Below, piece after piece: positions 42,423-52,265 of a stretch of DNA of 64,000 nucleotides. This DNA is from Dysgonomonas sp. HGC4 (lineage in GTDB: Bacteria; Bacteroidota; Bacteroidia; Bacteroidales; Dysgonomonadaceae): positions 1-64,000 of the forward strand of contig NZ_CVRU01000150.1 of assembly GCF_001261715.1 (NCBI RefSeq), given 5' to 3'. The translations under genes and the position numbers were made by a program. How positions within the stretch are numbered: the stretch's first letter is position 1; every line of letters begins with the position of its first letter. The notes below the pieces were generated by a model. That model did no database searches and was not told where the DNA came from. It saw only the letters and a list, made by a program, of their open reading frames with translations.

Positions 42423-42929
42423 TTAGTTAAACTCTTTCTTTAGTTGAGCTACCCAATCTGATATTCGTTTATCAGTTTTATCAGCTTGAGTATCGATATC
42501 GATAGCCAATCCTAAAAACTTACCATCTCTCAATGCTTTTGATTTCTCAAAAGTATAACCTTCAGTTGAAGTTAGACCTACAATTGTAGCTCCTCCTGCT
42601 TCGAAAGTTTCGGCTAGAAGTCCAATTCCATCAACAAAATTCTCAGGATAATCAACTTGATTTCCAAGACCAAAGATGGCTACTTTTTTACCTTTCAATT
42701 TCAAATCATCTAAATCAGGAAGTATTTCATCCCAGTAAGTAGGTAATTCTCCATCAAACCAAGTAGAGGTTCCCAAGATTATGTTATCATAGCCTTCGAA
42801 GTCTTTTCTCCAAGCTTCTTCAATAGCCACAACTCCCATTGTAGTATCTCCAAATGCAGCTTGTATCTTCTTAGCTATCTCTGCTGTTTTTACAGTACTA
42901 GTACCATAAAATAAACCTATCTTTTTCAT
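42423..42929 (-). CDS. fldA: flavodoxin
   Basis: 168 residues from the chosen start (MKKIGLFYGTST; the Met at 42938 gives three extra residues). A small FMN electron carrier of the cytosol. The phosphate-binding loop is YGTSTVKTAEIA (about 8-19); LGTSTWFDGELP and FGLGNQVDYPENF are the two isoalloxazine-side loops of long-chain flavodoxins. It is the last gene after the fused E1 gene, 46 bases away, so it may be co-transcribed with the 2-oxo acid dehydrogenase genes. Confidence 0.95.
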   Translation of the reverse strand: MKKIGLFYGTSTVKTAEIAKKIQAAFGDTTMGVVAIEEAWRKDFEGYDNIILGTSTWFDGELPTYWDEILPDLDDLKLKGKKVAIFGLGNQVDYPENFVDGIGLLAETFEAGGATIVGLTSTEGYTFEKSKALRDGKFLGLAIDIDTQADKTDKRISDWVAQLKKEFN

Positions 42930-42974
42930 TATACGCACACGTTTATAGTTAGTATTCTTTTTCAGTTTCTTTGA

Positions 42975-45008
42975 TCAAAACTCCAATAATTCTTTAGCTG
43001 CTGCATAAATACGATCAGTATTAGGAAGTATCGCTTTCTCCAATATTGGATTAAATCCTACTGGAGTAAATGTTGATCCTACACGCTGAACAGGAGCATC
43101 TAAATAACGATATAGTTCGGTTCCGATAGATGCTGCTATTTCTGCACCAAATCCTGAAAAGACCTTATCTTCGTGTACTACTAATACCTTACCTGTTTTC
43201 TTAACAGATTCAGCAATTGTTTCTTTATCAAGAGGGATCAACGAACGAAGGTCTATAACCTCCACCGAATAATTACCATCTTTAGCCAAACGTTCGGCAG
43301 CATCCAAACAAAGGTGAGTAGTATTACCATAAGTAATGATAGTAATATCGCTACCATCGCGACGGATACGTGCTTTACCAAAAGGTACTTCGAAATCGTC
43401 AGGAACTACTGTCGATGATTCTACAGCATTATAAAGTGCTTTAGGTTCAAAGAATAGTGTAAATCCTTCTGATCGCAAGCTTGTACGTAATAATCCCGCT
43501 GCATCATCAGCAAAAGATGGATATACGATACGTGCTCCTGGTAGAGTAGTCAATGCACCTTCTAAGTTTTGAGAGTGATAAAGACCACCACCAATGTAAC
43601 CACCGGCAGCTAAACGTACTGTGATATTCGGAGAAAACTGTCCGTTTGTTCTCCAATATTCGTGAGTACATTCTACATATTGGTCGATAGCAGGCCAAAA
43701 ATAATCGGCAAATTCTGCACCTTCTACAACTACACGGATATCTTTGCTAAAACGGCTCATACCATTTGCAGTACCCATTATATAATCTTCGGCAATAGGA
43801 GCATTAAATACACGTCCTTCACCAAATTCGGGTTGCATACCTTTTGAAACGTTGAATACACCACCCTTTTCTTTGTTTGCAATATCTTGTCCCCAAAGGA
43901 AAGTATCTGGGTTAAGTCTGAATTCAGCCTTCAATGTTTCATTAATAGCTGTAACCAGGTTTTTAGATTCGCCTGTTTCATTATGTGTTCCATCCACATA
44001 TTTTTGAGGATGATATGGTTCAGGTGTTACAAAGTCAAAAATTGTACTTGGATCTGGATCCGGAGCCGCGATAGCTTTTTTATTTGCTTGGCTCAATTCT
44101 TTCTTAGCATCAGCCTCTATTTGCTTCAATTCCTCCTCTGTAAAGCGTTTGTAACGCAATAGCATACGACGGAATTTCAATAATGGATCGGCTTCTTTTA
44201 CATATGCTAACTCATCCTCATCTCTGTATAAAGTTTGTTTATCAGAGTTTGAGTGTGAACCCATACGTACACAGTTTGCCTGAACAATTACAGGATTACT
44301 TGTACTTATAGCATACTCACGAGCGGCAGTCATTGCATTCATAGAATCGAATACATCTTTTCCATTACAATGAATGATCTTCAAGTTTTTAAATCCTACA
44401 AAGTTATCTGCCACTTTACGGTTAGCAGTTTGTTCGTGTTTAGGAACTGAGATACCGTAACCATTATCCTGAATAACAAATATTACAGGCAACTGCTCGG
44501 TACTTGCTCCATTGATAGCTTCATAAACATATCCTTCGGATGTTGAAGCCTCACCATGTGAAGTATAAGCTACACCTTTGTGTTTGTAATAAACCATAGC
44601 ACGAGCCACCCCAACTGCATGAAGGTCATGAGAACCTGTTGCAGATGAAACGTTCTCGATATTCCATTCGGGTTTAGCAAAGTGATTCGACATATGTCTA
44701 CCACCACCAGCCACATCCGTAGCTTTAGATATACCATTCAAGATTATCTCTTCGGCAGTCATACCAGCAGCTAAAACCGCAAGCATGTCTCTATAATAAG
44801 GGAACATAAAGTCTTCACCTCTCACAAATACCTCACCCATTGCAAGCTGAATACCATCATGTCCTGCATAAGGAGCATGATACGACCAACCTAATGATTG
44901 AAGTAGATATGCAGGTGCTTTATTATCAATAGCACGTCCTAGTGTCATCAGATAAAACCATCTTTGGAGGGTGTCTTTATCTGTGGTTTTTATAGTAAAT
45001 TTTTTCAT
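42975..45008 (-). CDS. 2-oxo acid dehydrogenase E1, alpha and beta subunits fused
   Basis: 677 residues. Residues about 1-330 are an E1 alpha subunit: SHGEASTSEGYVYEAING and QDNGYGISVP form the thiamine diphosphate/Mg site, MGSHSNSDKQ the phosphorylation-loop region. Residues about 345-677 are E1 beta (FNAPIAEDYIMGTANG, GYIGGGLYHSQNLEG, SLIPLDKETI). The two chains are separate in most bacteria. The substrate is probably a branched-chain 2-oxo acid, since the alpha part resembles BCKDH E1, but pyruvate or a mixed range is possible. E2 is 31 bases upstream, with E3 and a lipoate ligase before that. Confidence 0.92.
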   Translation of the reverse strand: MKKFTIKTTDKDTLQRWFYLMTLGRAIDNKAPAYLLQSLGWSYHAPYAGHDGIQLAMGEVFVRGEDFMFPYYRDMLAVLAAGMTAEEIILNGISKATDVAGGGRHMSNHFAKPEWNIENVSSATGSHDLHAVGVARAMVYYKHKGVAYTSHGEASTSEGYVYEAINGASTEQLPVIFVIQDNGYGISVPKHEQTANRKVADNFVGFKNLKIIHCNGKDVFDSMNAMTAAREYAISTSNPVIVQANCVRMGSHSNSDKQTLYRDEDELAYVKEADPLLKFRRMLLRYKRFTEEELKQIEADAKKELSQANKKAIAAPDPDPSTIFDFVTPEPYHPQKYVDGTHNETGESKNLVTAINETLKAEFRLNPDTFLWGQDIANKEKGGVFNVSKGMQPEFGEGRVFNAPIAEDYIMGTANGMSRFSKDIRVVVEGAEFADYFWPAIDQYVECTHEYWRTNGQFSPNITVRLAAGGYIGGGLYHSQNLEGALTTLPGARIVYPSFADDAAGLLRTSLRSEGFTLFFEPKALYNAVESSTVVPDDFEVPFGKARIRRDGSDITIITYGNTTHLCLDAAERLAKDGNYSVEVIDLRSLIPLDKETIAESVKKTGKVLVVHEDKVFSGFGAEIAASIGTELYRYLDAPVQRVGSTFTPVGFNPILEKAILPNTDRIYAAAKELLEF

Positions 45009-45038
45009 TATATATTTTTTTTCAGTTGCTTAGTATAA

Positions 45039-46361
45039 TCAAGCTTCCCAATTTTCTAAATAATCAGCAATACGTCTAACAAATGCTCCACCCAATGCAC
45101 CATTGATTACACGGTGATCGTATGAAAGAGATAGGTACATCTTATGACGAATAGCGATTACATCTCCATCAGGAGTTGAAATAACAGCAGGTTTCTTTTC
45201 GATAATACCAGCTCCTAAAATTGCAACTTCAGGCTGATTGATAATAGGTGTTCCGATAATATTCTTGAACGAACCAAAGTTGGTTATAGTAAATGTTCCA
45301 CCTTGTATATCATCACCCGATAGTTTATTATTACGAGCTTTGAGAGCTAAAGCATCAATACTTGTTGCCAATCCTGTAAGATTCATCTTATCAGCATCTT
45401 TAATTACTGGTACAATTAAGTTCCCATCAGGCAACGATACAGCTATACCAATATTGATACGTTTTTTCTCAATAATATTGTAACCATCCAACGAAGAGTT
45501 GATTCTTGGGAAATCAATTAAAGCCTTAGCTACAGCTTCTGTGATAGCTGGCAGATAAGTTAAACTTATACCTTCACGTTTTTGGAATGCATCTTTATTT
45601 TTAGTACGCCATTTTACAAGCTTAGTTACATCTACTTCTACAATAGTAGTAACATGTGGAGATGTTCTTACAGATTCTACCATTCTGTCGGCAACAATCT
45701 TACCTACAAAATCCATTGGTATTACTTTGTCTCCTTCTGCTACCGGAATAGCTGGTTTTGGAGCAGGGGCTGCAGCTGGTGCGCTTTGTGTTGGCGCAGC
45801 ACTTGCGGCTGGTTTAGCCGCTCCTGGAGTTGGAACAACACCATTTTTAGTCTGATCAATATATTTTGTAATATCTTTTTTGCTTAGACGACCTTCATAA
45901 CCTGTTCCAGCTATTTTATCAAGTTCATCTTGAGATATTTTGGCTTCTTTTGCCAATTGAGTTACAACAGGCGAATACCATCGACCTTCTTCTTTGTTCT
46001 TTTTAGCAGGAGCTGCAACTTCAGTAGCCGGAGCTTCTTTTTTCTCTGGTGCTGGTTGAGCTTCGCTTACTTTTGGAGTTTCTTGTGCAGGACTCGCTGC
46101 TGAATCGCCAGCATCTTCGCCTTCTAACTCTACTTTTGCTACAACTGTTCCTACGGGTACAGTATCTCCTTCTTGAAAAAGGATTTCTAAAATTTTACCA
46201 GCTACGGGCGAAGGAATCTCCGCGCTTACTTTAGCCGTATTTACCTCAAAAAGGACATCATCTTCTTCGATGGTGTCTCCTACTTTTACAGACCAAGAGA
46301 TAATAACTCCCTCAGTAATACTTTCGCCCAACTTGGGCATTTTTATTTCAAATGTTGGCAT
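45039..46361 (-). CDS. 2-oxo acid dehydrogenase E2 (dihydrolipoamide acyltransferase)
   Basis: 440 residues. Lipoyl domain (1-78) with the lipoylated lysine K44 in NTAKVSAEIP; a charged and Ala/Pro-rich linker; peripheral subunit-binding domain (about 128-165, YSPVVTQLAKEAKIS); second Ala/Pro linker; catalytic domain (about 210-440). The active-site motif reads YDHRVING: the His is present, but the Asp of the usual HxxxDG is Asn. It transfers the acyl group from lipoamide to CoA. It is followed by the fused E1 gene; upstream, a 187-base gap separates it from the lipoate ligase gene. Confidence 0.93.
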   Translation of the reverse strand: MPTFEIKMPKLGESITEGVIISWSVKVGDTIEEDDVLFEVNTAKVSAEIPSPVAGKILEILFQEGDTVPVGTVVAKVELEGEDAGDSAASPAQETPKVSEAQPAPEKKEAPATEVAAPAKKNKEEGRWYSPVVTQLAKEAKISQDELDKIAGTGYEGRLSKKDITKYIDQTKNGVVPTPGAAKPAASAAPTQSAPAAAPAPKPAIPVAEGDKVIPMDFVGKIVADRMVESVRTSPHVTTIVEVDVTKLVKWRTKNKDAFQKREGISLTYLPAITEAVAKALIDFPRINSSLDGYNIIEKKRINIGIAVSLPDGNLIVPVIKDADKMNLTGLATSIDALALKARNNKLSGDDIQGGTFTITNFGSFKNIIGTPIINQPEVAILGAGIIEKKPAVISTPDGDVIAIRHKMYLSLSYDHRVINGALGGAFVRRIADYLENWEA

Positions 46362-46548
46362 AACTATTAATTTAAAAACACATACGTATAGGTTTCAATT
46401 ATTGTATGGTGTACATATATTTAACAATATAACGCATTTTCCGCATAGAATGTTGACATCTGGAGATAGCAAAATGCACTAAACAATGTCACACTTCCGT
46501 AACATTCTATCTATATGCAACTTACAGAAAACTAATCAGTATTAGAAC

Positions 46549-47295
46549 TTATCTATGAGAAGCCTCATTAAAGTTCCATACTTCGGTAGCATATTTTGCA
46601 TCTTTCAGTAACGAAATAGCCTTTATATCCTCTTCTGTAAATTTATATTGTTTATTTTCTGAATTATTATCTATAAAATCATTCAATATCAAAGCCTTTA
46701 AATCCTCTATTGCTAAGGGATTAGCCAGATGCTGACTAATATTAGTAACGGGACTTTTTACAGACCTTACATATATCTTAGATTGTATATTTGAATTGTT
46801 CTCGAGCTGCTCGTTGTGACTTTCCAAAGAAGTAGTAAGATATTCTAAATTAGAAGAATAGAGCAATGTAGCATGATACATTACCCTATTCTTATGTATA
46901 GATTGAGCGCTTCCTGAAATCTTTAGCCCATCAATATTCAGCCCACGACGCTTATCAGCTTGTGCATTAACTCCCATTCTTGATAGAATATCCAACGTTA
47001 AGTTGGTATACTTATCAAAATCAAGATTATTACTACGTTCAATAAAAGTTACATTAATATTACCTAAGTCATGGTAAACGGCACCACCTCCCGAATAACG
47101 ACGGACAACCTTTATATGTTTGTCGCGTACGAAATCGATATTGACTTCCGCCCATACATCCTGATGTTTACCAAGAATAATGGATGGTTCGTTTTGCCAG
47201 ACCATAAAAATATCGTCCGAAAAATTTTTCAGTAGGTATTCTTCTGCTGCAATATTAAAATATGCATCAGTAAATGTGTTGTTAATACAAAGCAT
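46549..47295 (-). CDS. lplA: lipoate--protein ligase (short form)
   Basis: 248 residues. It attaches free lipoate to E2 and GcvH. The family motif RRYSGGGAVYHDLGNINVTF (about 65-84) and lysine in DGLKISGSAQ (about 124-133) are present. It ends without the C-terminal accessory domain carried by the other ligase at 53409-54389. It lies 18 bases after lpdA in the same direction. Being embedded in the dehydrogenase cluster, it may preferentially serve the E2 next to it; a lipoyl-amidotransferase-like role is an alternative. Confidence 0.85.
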   Translation of the reverse strand: MLCINNTFTDAYFNIAAEEYLLKNFSDDIFMVWQNEPSIILGKHQDVWAEVNIDFVRDKHIKVVRRYSGGGAVYHDLGNINVTFIERSNNLDFDKYTNLTLDILSRMGVNAQADKRRGLNIDGLKISGSAQSIHKNRVMYHATLLYSSNLEYLTTSLESHNEQLENNSNIQSKIYVRSVKSPVTNISQHLANPLAIEDLKALILNDFIDNNSENKQYKFTEEDIKAISLLKDAKYATEVWNFNEASHR

Positions 47296-47313
47296 AGAAT
47301 CGTTTTCTCAGGT

Positions 47314-48669
47314 TCAGGATTTAGCAAATAATGTTTCACGGATAATTTCGCTCACTGTTGGGTGAGGGAATACTATCTTTTGGAATTCTTCAACAGTGTA
47401 ACCTTTTTCGATAGCTACCGTTGCCAAAATAATAAGTTCCGATGCAGGGTTACCCAGCATATGACATCCTATTATCTGATCGTCTCCGTTTACAATAAGT
47501 TTACATAATCCACTACCACCTTCATTTTCGGCTAAGAAACGTCCCGAATAAGCCATTGGAAGTTTAAGAACACTATAAGGTATTCCTGCTGCTTTAAGCT
47601 CTTCTTCGGTTTTACCCGCTCCTGCCAATTCAGGATTAGTATATACTACTCCTGGAATAGCTTTGTAACTCATTACATCATCAATACCCAAGATCTGATT
47701 AATTGCCACTTCGCCCTCACGGATAGCTGTATGAGCTAACATCGAATAGCCTGTGATGTCACCACAAGCATATACATGTGGATGAGAAGTTTGCATATAT
47801 TCGTTTACTTTTACTCCGTTTTTAAGAAGTTCTACTTTAAGACTTTCTAAACCTACATTCGCGATATTGGCTTTTCTTCCTACACTTACTAGGATTTTAT
47901 CAGTCTTTACTTTTTGCGATTTACCATCTTTTTCGATAGTAACTTCTGTTGCCGAAACTTCTACAACTTTGGTATTCAGATAAAAGTCAATTCCTCTCTT
48001 TGCATAGTCTTTTCTAAGCAAAGCAGAGGTTTCTTTATCCATAGCTCCTAAAATCTCAGGCATCATTTCGATAACGCTAACTTTTACACCCATACTATTG
48101 AAGAAGGATGCAAATTCAATACCGATAACACCTCCACCAATAATAGCCAATGAAGCTGGAAGTTCTTTGATATCAAGAGCTTCTTTAGATGTCCAGTAGC
48201 TAATTTCAGAAAGTCCTTTGATTGGAGGAATTACTGTATCAGAACCTGTACAAACTAAAACGTACTTTACCGAATAGCTTTGCCCACCCGATGTAATCTG
48301 AATACTACCATTGGCTTCGCCTTTTATAGAAGCTTCACCCTCTACAATAGTTACACCTGCTCCGGTTAGTTTCATCTTAACTCCTAGCGTCAATTGCTTT
48401 ACAACTTTGTCTTTACGACCAATAATTTTACCCAGATCGAAACCTGCGTTACCCTCAACGGAAACTCCGTATTTGGATGCTCCTTTAATATTATCCAAGA
48501 TTTTCGCTGAATACAGTAATGTCTTCGTTGGGATACATCCCTCGTTTAGACAAACTCCTCCTAGAGATTTTTTCTCAAACAAGACGGTTTTTAAACCTCC
48601 TGCAACAGCTTTTTCAGCAGCATTATATCCTGCTGGTCCTCCTCCAATAATAGCAATATCGTATTCCAT
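47314..48669 (-). CDS. lpdA: dihydrolipoyl dehydrogenase (E3)
   Basis: 451 residues. FAD motif GGGPAGYNAA (9-18), redox disulphide C40/C45 in GGVCLNEGCIPTK, NAD motif IIGGGVIGIEFASFF, and the C-terminal HPTVSEII with the catalytic His. It reoxidises dihydrolipoamide for both the dehydrogenase complex and the glycine cleavage system, whose genes lie directly upstream. It is probably the first gene of the lpdA, lplA, E2, E1, fldA run. A strong hairpin lies just upstream of its start (48689-48722). Confidence 0.96.
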   Translation of the reverse strand: MEYDIAIIGGGPAGYNAAEKAVAGGLKTVLFEKKSLGGVCLNEGCIPTKTLLYSAKILDNIKGASKYGVSVEGNAGFDLGKIIGRKDKVVKQLTLGVKMKLTGAGVTIVEGEASIKGEANGSIQITSGGQSYSVKYVLVCTGSDTVIPPIKGLSEISYWTSKEALDIKELPASLAIIGGGVIGIEFASFFNSMGVKVSVIEMMPEILGAMDKETSALLRKDYAKRGIDFYLNTKVVEVSATEVTIEKDGKSQKVKTDKILVSVGRKANIANVGLESLKVELLKNGVKVNEYMQTSHPHVYACGDITGYSMLAHTAIREGEVAINQILGIDDVMSYKAIPGVVYTNPELAGAGKTEEELKAAGIPYSVLKLPMAYSGRFLAENEGGSGLCKLIVNGDDQIIGCHMLGNPASELIILATVAIEKGYTVEEFQKIVFPHPTVSEIIRETLFAKS

Positions 48670-49034
48670 AATAAATTTGAGATATAGTTAACAATAATAA
48701 GATTACAGGTCTATTATTGTTATTCTAAGTGTTATACAAACTAATGTAAGCTGAATAGTTTAACAATAAATACTATACAGCACTGCAATATAGAACAATA
48801 ATAGAAATGTTTAGTTCTTACCTCGTGTAAGTATTTTGAGTTGTGTTACTCTTTAGAAGAATTAGGAAATACAGCATAATAATTATTGCTGTACTACCGG
48901 ATCATAATAGACTTTGGTTATGATACTTACCCAAGCACTAAGAGGCAATGGCAGTAAATGTTTCATAGAATGGTTAATGACTGATAGAAATTATCAATAG
49001 AAATCGCAAATCAATCATTAACCATCAATATAGA
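48670..49034. other. 365-base intergenic region between gcvPB and lpdA
   Basis: No gene seen. Besides the lpdA leader hairpin, it holds a 7-bp hairpin TACAGCA / TGCTGTA (48870-48893) and, 9 bases after the gcvPB stop, a long-range 11-bp stem ATGGTTAATGA / TCATTAACCAT (48970-48980 with 49015-49025) enclosing a smaller TGATA / TATCA stem. These may mark the end of the gcv transcript, though none has a clear T tract. Confidence 0.5.
48689..48722 (-). promoter_or_regulatory. hairpin in the lpdA leader
   Basis: Perfect 11-bp stem TAACAATAATA / TATTATTGTTA with a 12-nt loop, 19 bases upstream of the lpdA start. It may shape translation or mRNA stability; no known riboswitch pattern was recognised. 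Confidence 0.35.
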
Positions 49035-50489
49035 TTAAAGCAGATCTTTATAGATAAGCATAGGCTTTTTGGCTGCCATAGTTTCATCTAATCTCCTGAC
49101 AGGCGTTGTGTAAGGAGCATTTTTAACAGTCTCGGGATCTTCCTTGGCTTCGATAGCCACCGTTTTCATTACCTCAATAAATGCATTTAATGTATCCAAC
49201 GATTCGGTCTCTGTTGGTTCAATCATTATAGATTGAGTGAACAATAACGGGAAATAAATAGTTGGTGCATGAAAACCATAATCGAGCAATCGTTTGGCAA
49301 TATCCAAGGTTGTTACCCCTGTCGATTTATCAAGTAAACCATCGAAAACAAATTCATGTTTACAAATACCTTCAATTGGTAAATAATAATATTGTCTCAA
49401 AGATTCTTTGATATAATTTGCATTAAGGGTTGCCAACGGTCCTACATTTTTCAAATTATCCTTGCCTAAGGAAAGAATATAGGTATAGGCTCGTATATAT
49501 ACCGAGAAGTTACCTAAGAAACCGGATATACTACCTAGAGAGTCATCTCCATTATCAAGATAATAACAATCTCCGTCTTTCTTCACACGAGGATTAGGCA
49601 GAAAATCGACCAATGCTTTAGATACACCTACCGGACCACTTCCAGGACCTCCTCCTCCGTGAGGTGTAGAGAATGTTTTATGTAGATTGATATGCATAAT
49701 ATCGAATCCCATATCACCAGGGCGGCATTTTCCTAACAACGGATTAAGATTTGCACCATCATAATAAAGCAATCCTCCTGCTTCATGAATCAGATCGGCT
49801 ATTTCTAAAATTTCAGTTTCAAAAATACCCAATGTATTAGGATTCGTCATCATGATTCCTGCAATGGTATCATCCAACAAAGGTTTTAAATCTTCAACAC
49901 TGATTGTTCCTTTTTCATTAGAATGCACCTCAACAATTTCCAGTCCGCAAACTGCTGCACTTGCCGGGTTAGTACCATGAGCACTATCGGGTACAATTAC
50001 TTTTGTACGCTTCAAGTCACCTCTTTTAATATGATACTGACGCATAATCATCAGACCTACCAATTCTCCATGCGAACCTGCAAACGGATTCAATGTATAT
50101 TCTGCTAATCCCGATATTTCGGATAATGAACGAGCCAAGTTATAATATACCTCTAAGACTCCTTGTACCGTTTCGTCAGATTGAAGCGGATGCAAAGAAG
50201 AAAAAGCAGGCATATTGGCTATCTCATCGTTTATCTTAGGATTATATTTCATAGTACATGAACCCAAAGGATAGAAACCTGTTTCGACACCAAAGTTCTT
50301 ATTAGAAACATTGGTATAATGACGAACCACATCTAATTCGCTCGCTTCGGGCAATTGAGCTTTTTCTTCTCTTAAGAGAGTAGAAGGAATGTCTTCAATT
50401 GAATATTTTGCCAATTGATTTTCGGGCAGAGTATAGCCGTGACGTCCCTCCTTCGAGATTTCAAATATTAATTTGTCGTAATATTTCAT
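49035..50489 (-). CDS. gcvPB: glycine dehydrogenase (decarboxylating) subunit 2
   Basis: 484 residues, C-terminal half of P-protein as in organisms with split GcvP. The pyridoxal phosphate lysine is K271 in INLHKTFSTPHGGGGPG. FAGSHGELVGL and GTNPASAAVCG are family signatures. Together with gcvPA it decarboxylates glycine and loads the aminomethyl group onto GcvH. It starts 3 bases after the gcvPA stop. Confidence 0.96.
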   Translation of the reverse strand: MKYYDKLIFEISKEGRHGYTLPENQLAKYSIEDIPSTLLREEKAQLPEASELDVVRHYTNVSNKNFGVETGFYPLGSCTMKYNPKINDEIANMPAFSSLHPLQSDETVQGVLEVYYNLARSLSEISGLAEYTLNPFAGSHGELVGLMIMRQYHIKRGDLKRTKVIVPDSAHGTNPASAAVCGLEIVEVHSNEKGTISVEDLKPLLDDTIAGIMMTNPNTLGIFETEILEIADLIHEAGGLLYYDGANLNPLLGKCRPGDMGFDIMHINLHKTFSTPHGGGGPGSGPVGVSKALVDFLPNPRVKKDGDCYYLDNGDDSLGSISGFLGNFSVYIRAYTYILSLGKDNLKNVGPLATLNANYIKESLRQYYYLPIEGICKHEFVFDGLLDKSTGVTTLDIAKRLLDYGFHAPTIYFPLLFTQSIMIEPTETESLDTLNAFIEVMKTVAIEAKEDPETVKNAPYTTPVRRLDETMAAKKPMLIYKDLL

Positions 50490-50492
50490 GGC

Positions 50493-51830
50493 TTATACCT
50501 CCTTTATTAATGAAACCAATTGATCAATTTCCTCTTTACTCCGTTTTTCTGTCACACAGAAAAGCAGGCAATCATCCATCCCATCTTTATATTTGCCTAA
50601 TTGAATACCTCCCAGAATACCATGATTTAGTAATTTCTTACTCAATACATCTATATTTAAAGAAGTTTTCACAGCAAATTCTTTTAAGAATGGTTTCTCA
50701 AATGCGGCTTTAAATTTGCCTGTTGCCAACAACTGGTCATATAAATAGTGTGCACCACTATATGATAGTTTATTTACATCTCGAAGACCTTCTTTACCCA
50801 TCAACGACATATAAATAGTAACATACAATGCCATCAGTGATTGGTTGGAACAGATATTACTGTTTGCCTTCTCACGACGTATATGTTGTTCACGAGCTTG
50901 CAATGTTAATACAAAAGCACGTTTTCCATCCACATCGGTAGTTGCACCAGCTATACGTCCGGGAAGTTTACGTACCAAATCTTTTTTGCTGGCAAGGAAA
51001 CCAATGTATGATCCTCCGAAATTGAGAGGCATCCCCAAAGATTGTCCATCACCACAAGCAATGTCTGCGCCCCACTCTGCCGGCGATTTCAACACAGCCA
51101 AAGCAGATGGATCAGTATTCATTACAAAAAGAGCCTTAGCGGCATGAATGGCATCACTGTATCCGGTATAGTCTTCGATGATTCCATAGTAATTGGGACT
51201 ACTCACAATTACACCTGCAACATCGCCCGAAGATAACTTACTCTCCATATCTGCTTTGTCGGTACATCCGTCCTTCTCTGCTATTTCCTCTATATTTATA
51301 CCTCTATATTTGGCATAGGTTTTTACAACCTTAAGTATATTAGGATTTACAGTTTGAGAAACCAGAACCGTATTTTTCTTTTTAGCACTTGCCACCACCA
51401 TAAACATGGCTTCGGCAGTAGCAGTAGGTCCATCATACATCGAGGCATTAGTACATTCCATACCCGTAAGTTCGCAAATCATACTTTGATACTCAAATAT
51501 ATATTGCAATGTACCCTGAGCTATCTCTGGTTGGTAAGGTGTATATGCTGTCAAAAATTCGGAACGGGAAATTAACGGGCCGATTACAGACGGGGCATAA
51601 TGATCGTAGGCTCCGGCTCCGGCAAAAACAGTCAGCTTTTTATTCTTGTTTCCAAGGTTTTCGAAATATTTTCTAATCTCAATTTCCGATTTGGAAACCG
51701 GCAGATCATATTCCTTTTTAAGAACCACACTGTCTGGAATCTCGGCAAACAAATCATCTACTGATTTTACCGAGATTCGTTTCAGCATTTGTTCTATATC
51801 AGCTTCTGTATGTGGGAAGTATTTATACAT
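50493..51830 (-). CDS. gcvPA: glycine dehydrogenase (decarboxylating) subunit 1
   Basis: 445 residues, N-terminal half of split P-protein. FAGAGAYDHYAPSVI, TPYQPEIAQGTLQ and SLMALYVTIYMSLMG are typical. It lacks the PLP lysine, which is in gcvPB. It stands 20 bases after gcvH in the order lplA, gcvT, gcvH, gcvPA, gcvPB, all on the minus strand and close enough for one transcript. Confidence 0.96.
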   Translation of the reverse strand: MYKYFPHTEADIEQMLKRISVKSVDDLFAEIPDSVVLKKEYDLPVSKSEIEIRKYFENLGNKNKKLTVFAGAGAYDHYAPSVIGPLISRSEFLTAYTPYQPEIAQGTLQYIFEYQSMICELTGMECTNASMYDGPTATAEAMFMVVASAKKKNTVLVSQTVNPNILKVVKTYAKYRGINIEEIAEKDGCTDKADMESKLSSGDVAGVIVSSPNYYGIIEDYTGYSDAIHAAKALFVMNTDPSALAVLKSPAEWGADIACGDGQSLGMPLNFGGSYIGFLASKKDLVRKLPGRIAGATTDVDGKRAFVLTLQAREQHIRREKANSNICSNQSLMALYVTIYMSLMGKEGLRDVNKLSYSGAHYLYDQLLATGKFKAAFEKPFLKEFAVKTSLNIDVLSKKLLNHGILGGIQLGKYKDGMDDCLLFCVTEKRSKEEIDQLVSLIKEV

Positions 51831-51850
51831 AGCTTATTAGATTTTAGATT

Positions 51851-52228
51851 TTACTCACAAATTTCTGCATAGGCTTTGCTATCCATAAGCCCTTTTAGTT
51901 CGCTGGCATCAGATAGTTTTACTTTTAGAATCCAACTATCAAATGCATTTTTATTGATTAATTCGGGTTCGTCCGAAAGTTTCTCATTTACTTCTACAAT
52001 CGTTCCACTAACAGGAGAAAGCAGGTCACTTGCAGCTTTTACACTTTCAACTGCTCCAAATTCTTCCTCTTGTTTTATTTCATCACCTACTTCGGGAATA
52101 TCCACATAAACGATATTTCCTAATTGATGTTGTGCAAAATCAGTTATACCGATATAAGCAAATTCACCTTCAACTTTCACCCACTCATGTGATTCTGTGT
52201 AATACAGACCTTCAACAACTTTACTCAT
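51851..52228 (-). CDS. gcvH: glycine cleavage system H protein
   Basis: 125 residues, standard length. It carries lipoate on K64 in GAVESVKAASDL and shuttles the aminomethyl group between P, T and E3 proteins. YTESHEWVKVEGE at the start and SPVSGTIVEVN after the lysine are typical. Confidence 0.97.
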   Translation of the reverse strand: MSKVVEGLYYTESHEWVKVEGEFAYIGITDFAQHQLGNIVYVDIPEVGDEIKQEEEFGAVESVKAASDLLSPVSGTIVEVNEKLSDEPELINKNAFDSWILKVKLSDASELKGLMDSKAYAEICE

Positions 52229-52265
52229 TTCTCTATGTTTTTTATATTAATATATATATGATGAT

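Noticed and set aside
48311-48691. Plus-strand open frame of 126 codons.
   Set aside because: It lies opposite lpdA, has no homology pattern, and reflects codon bias of the real gene.
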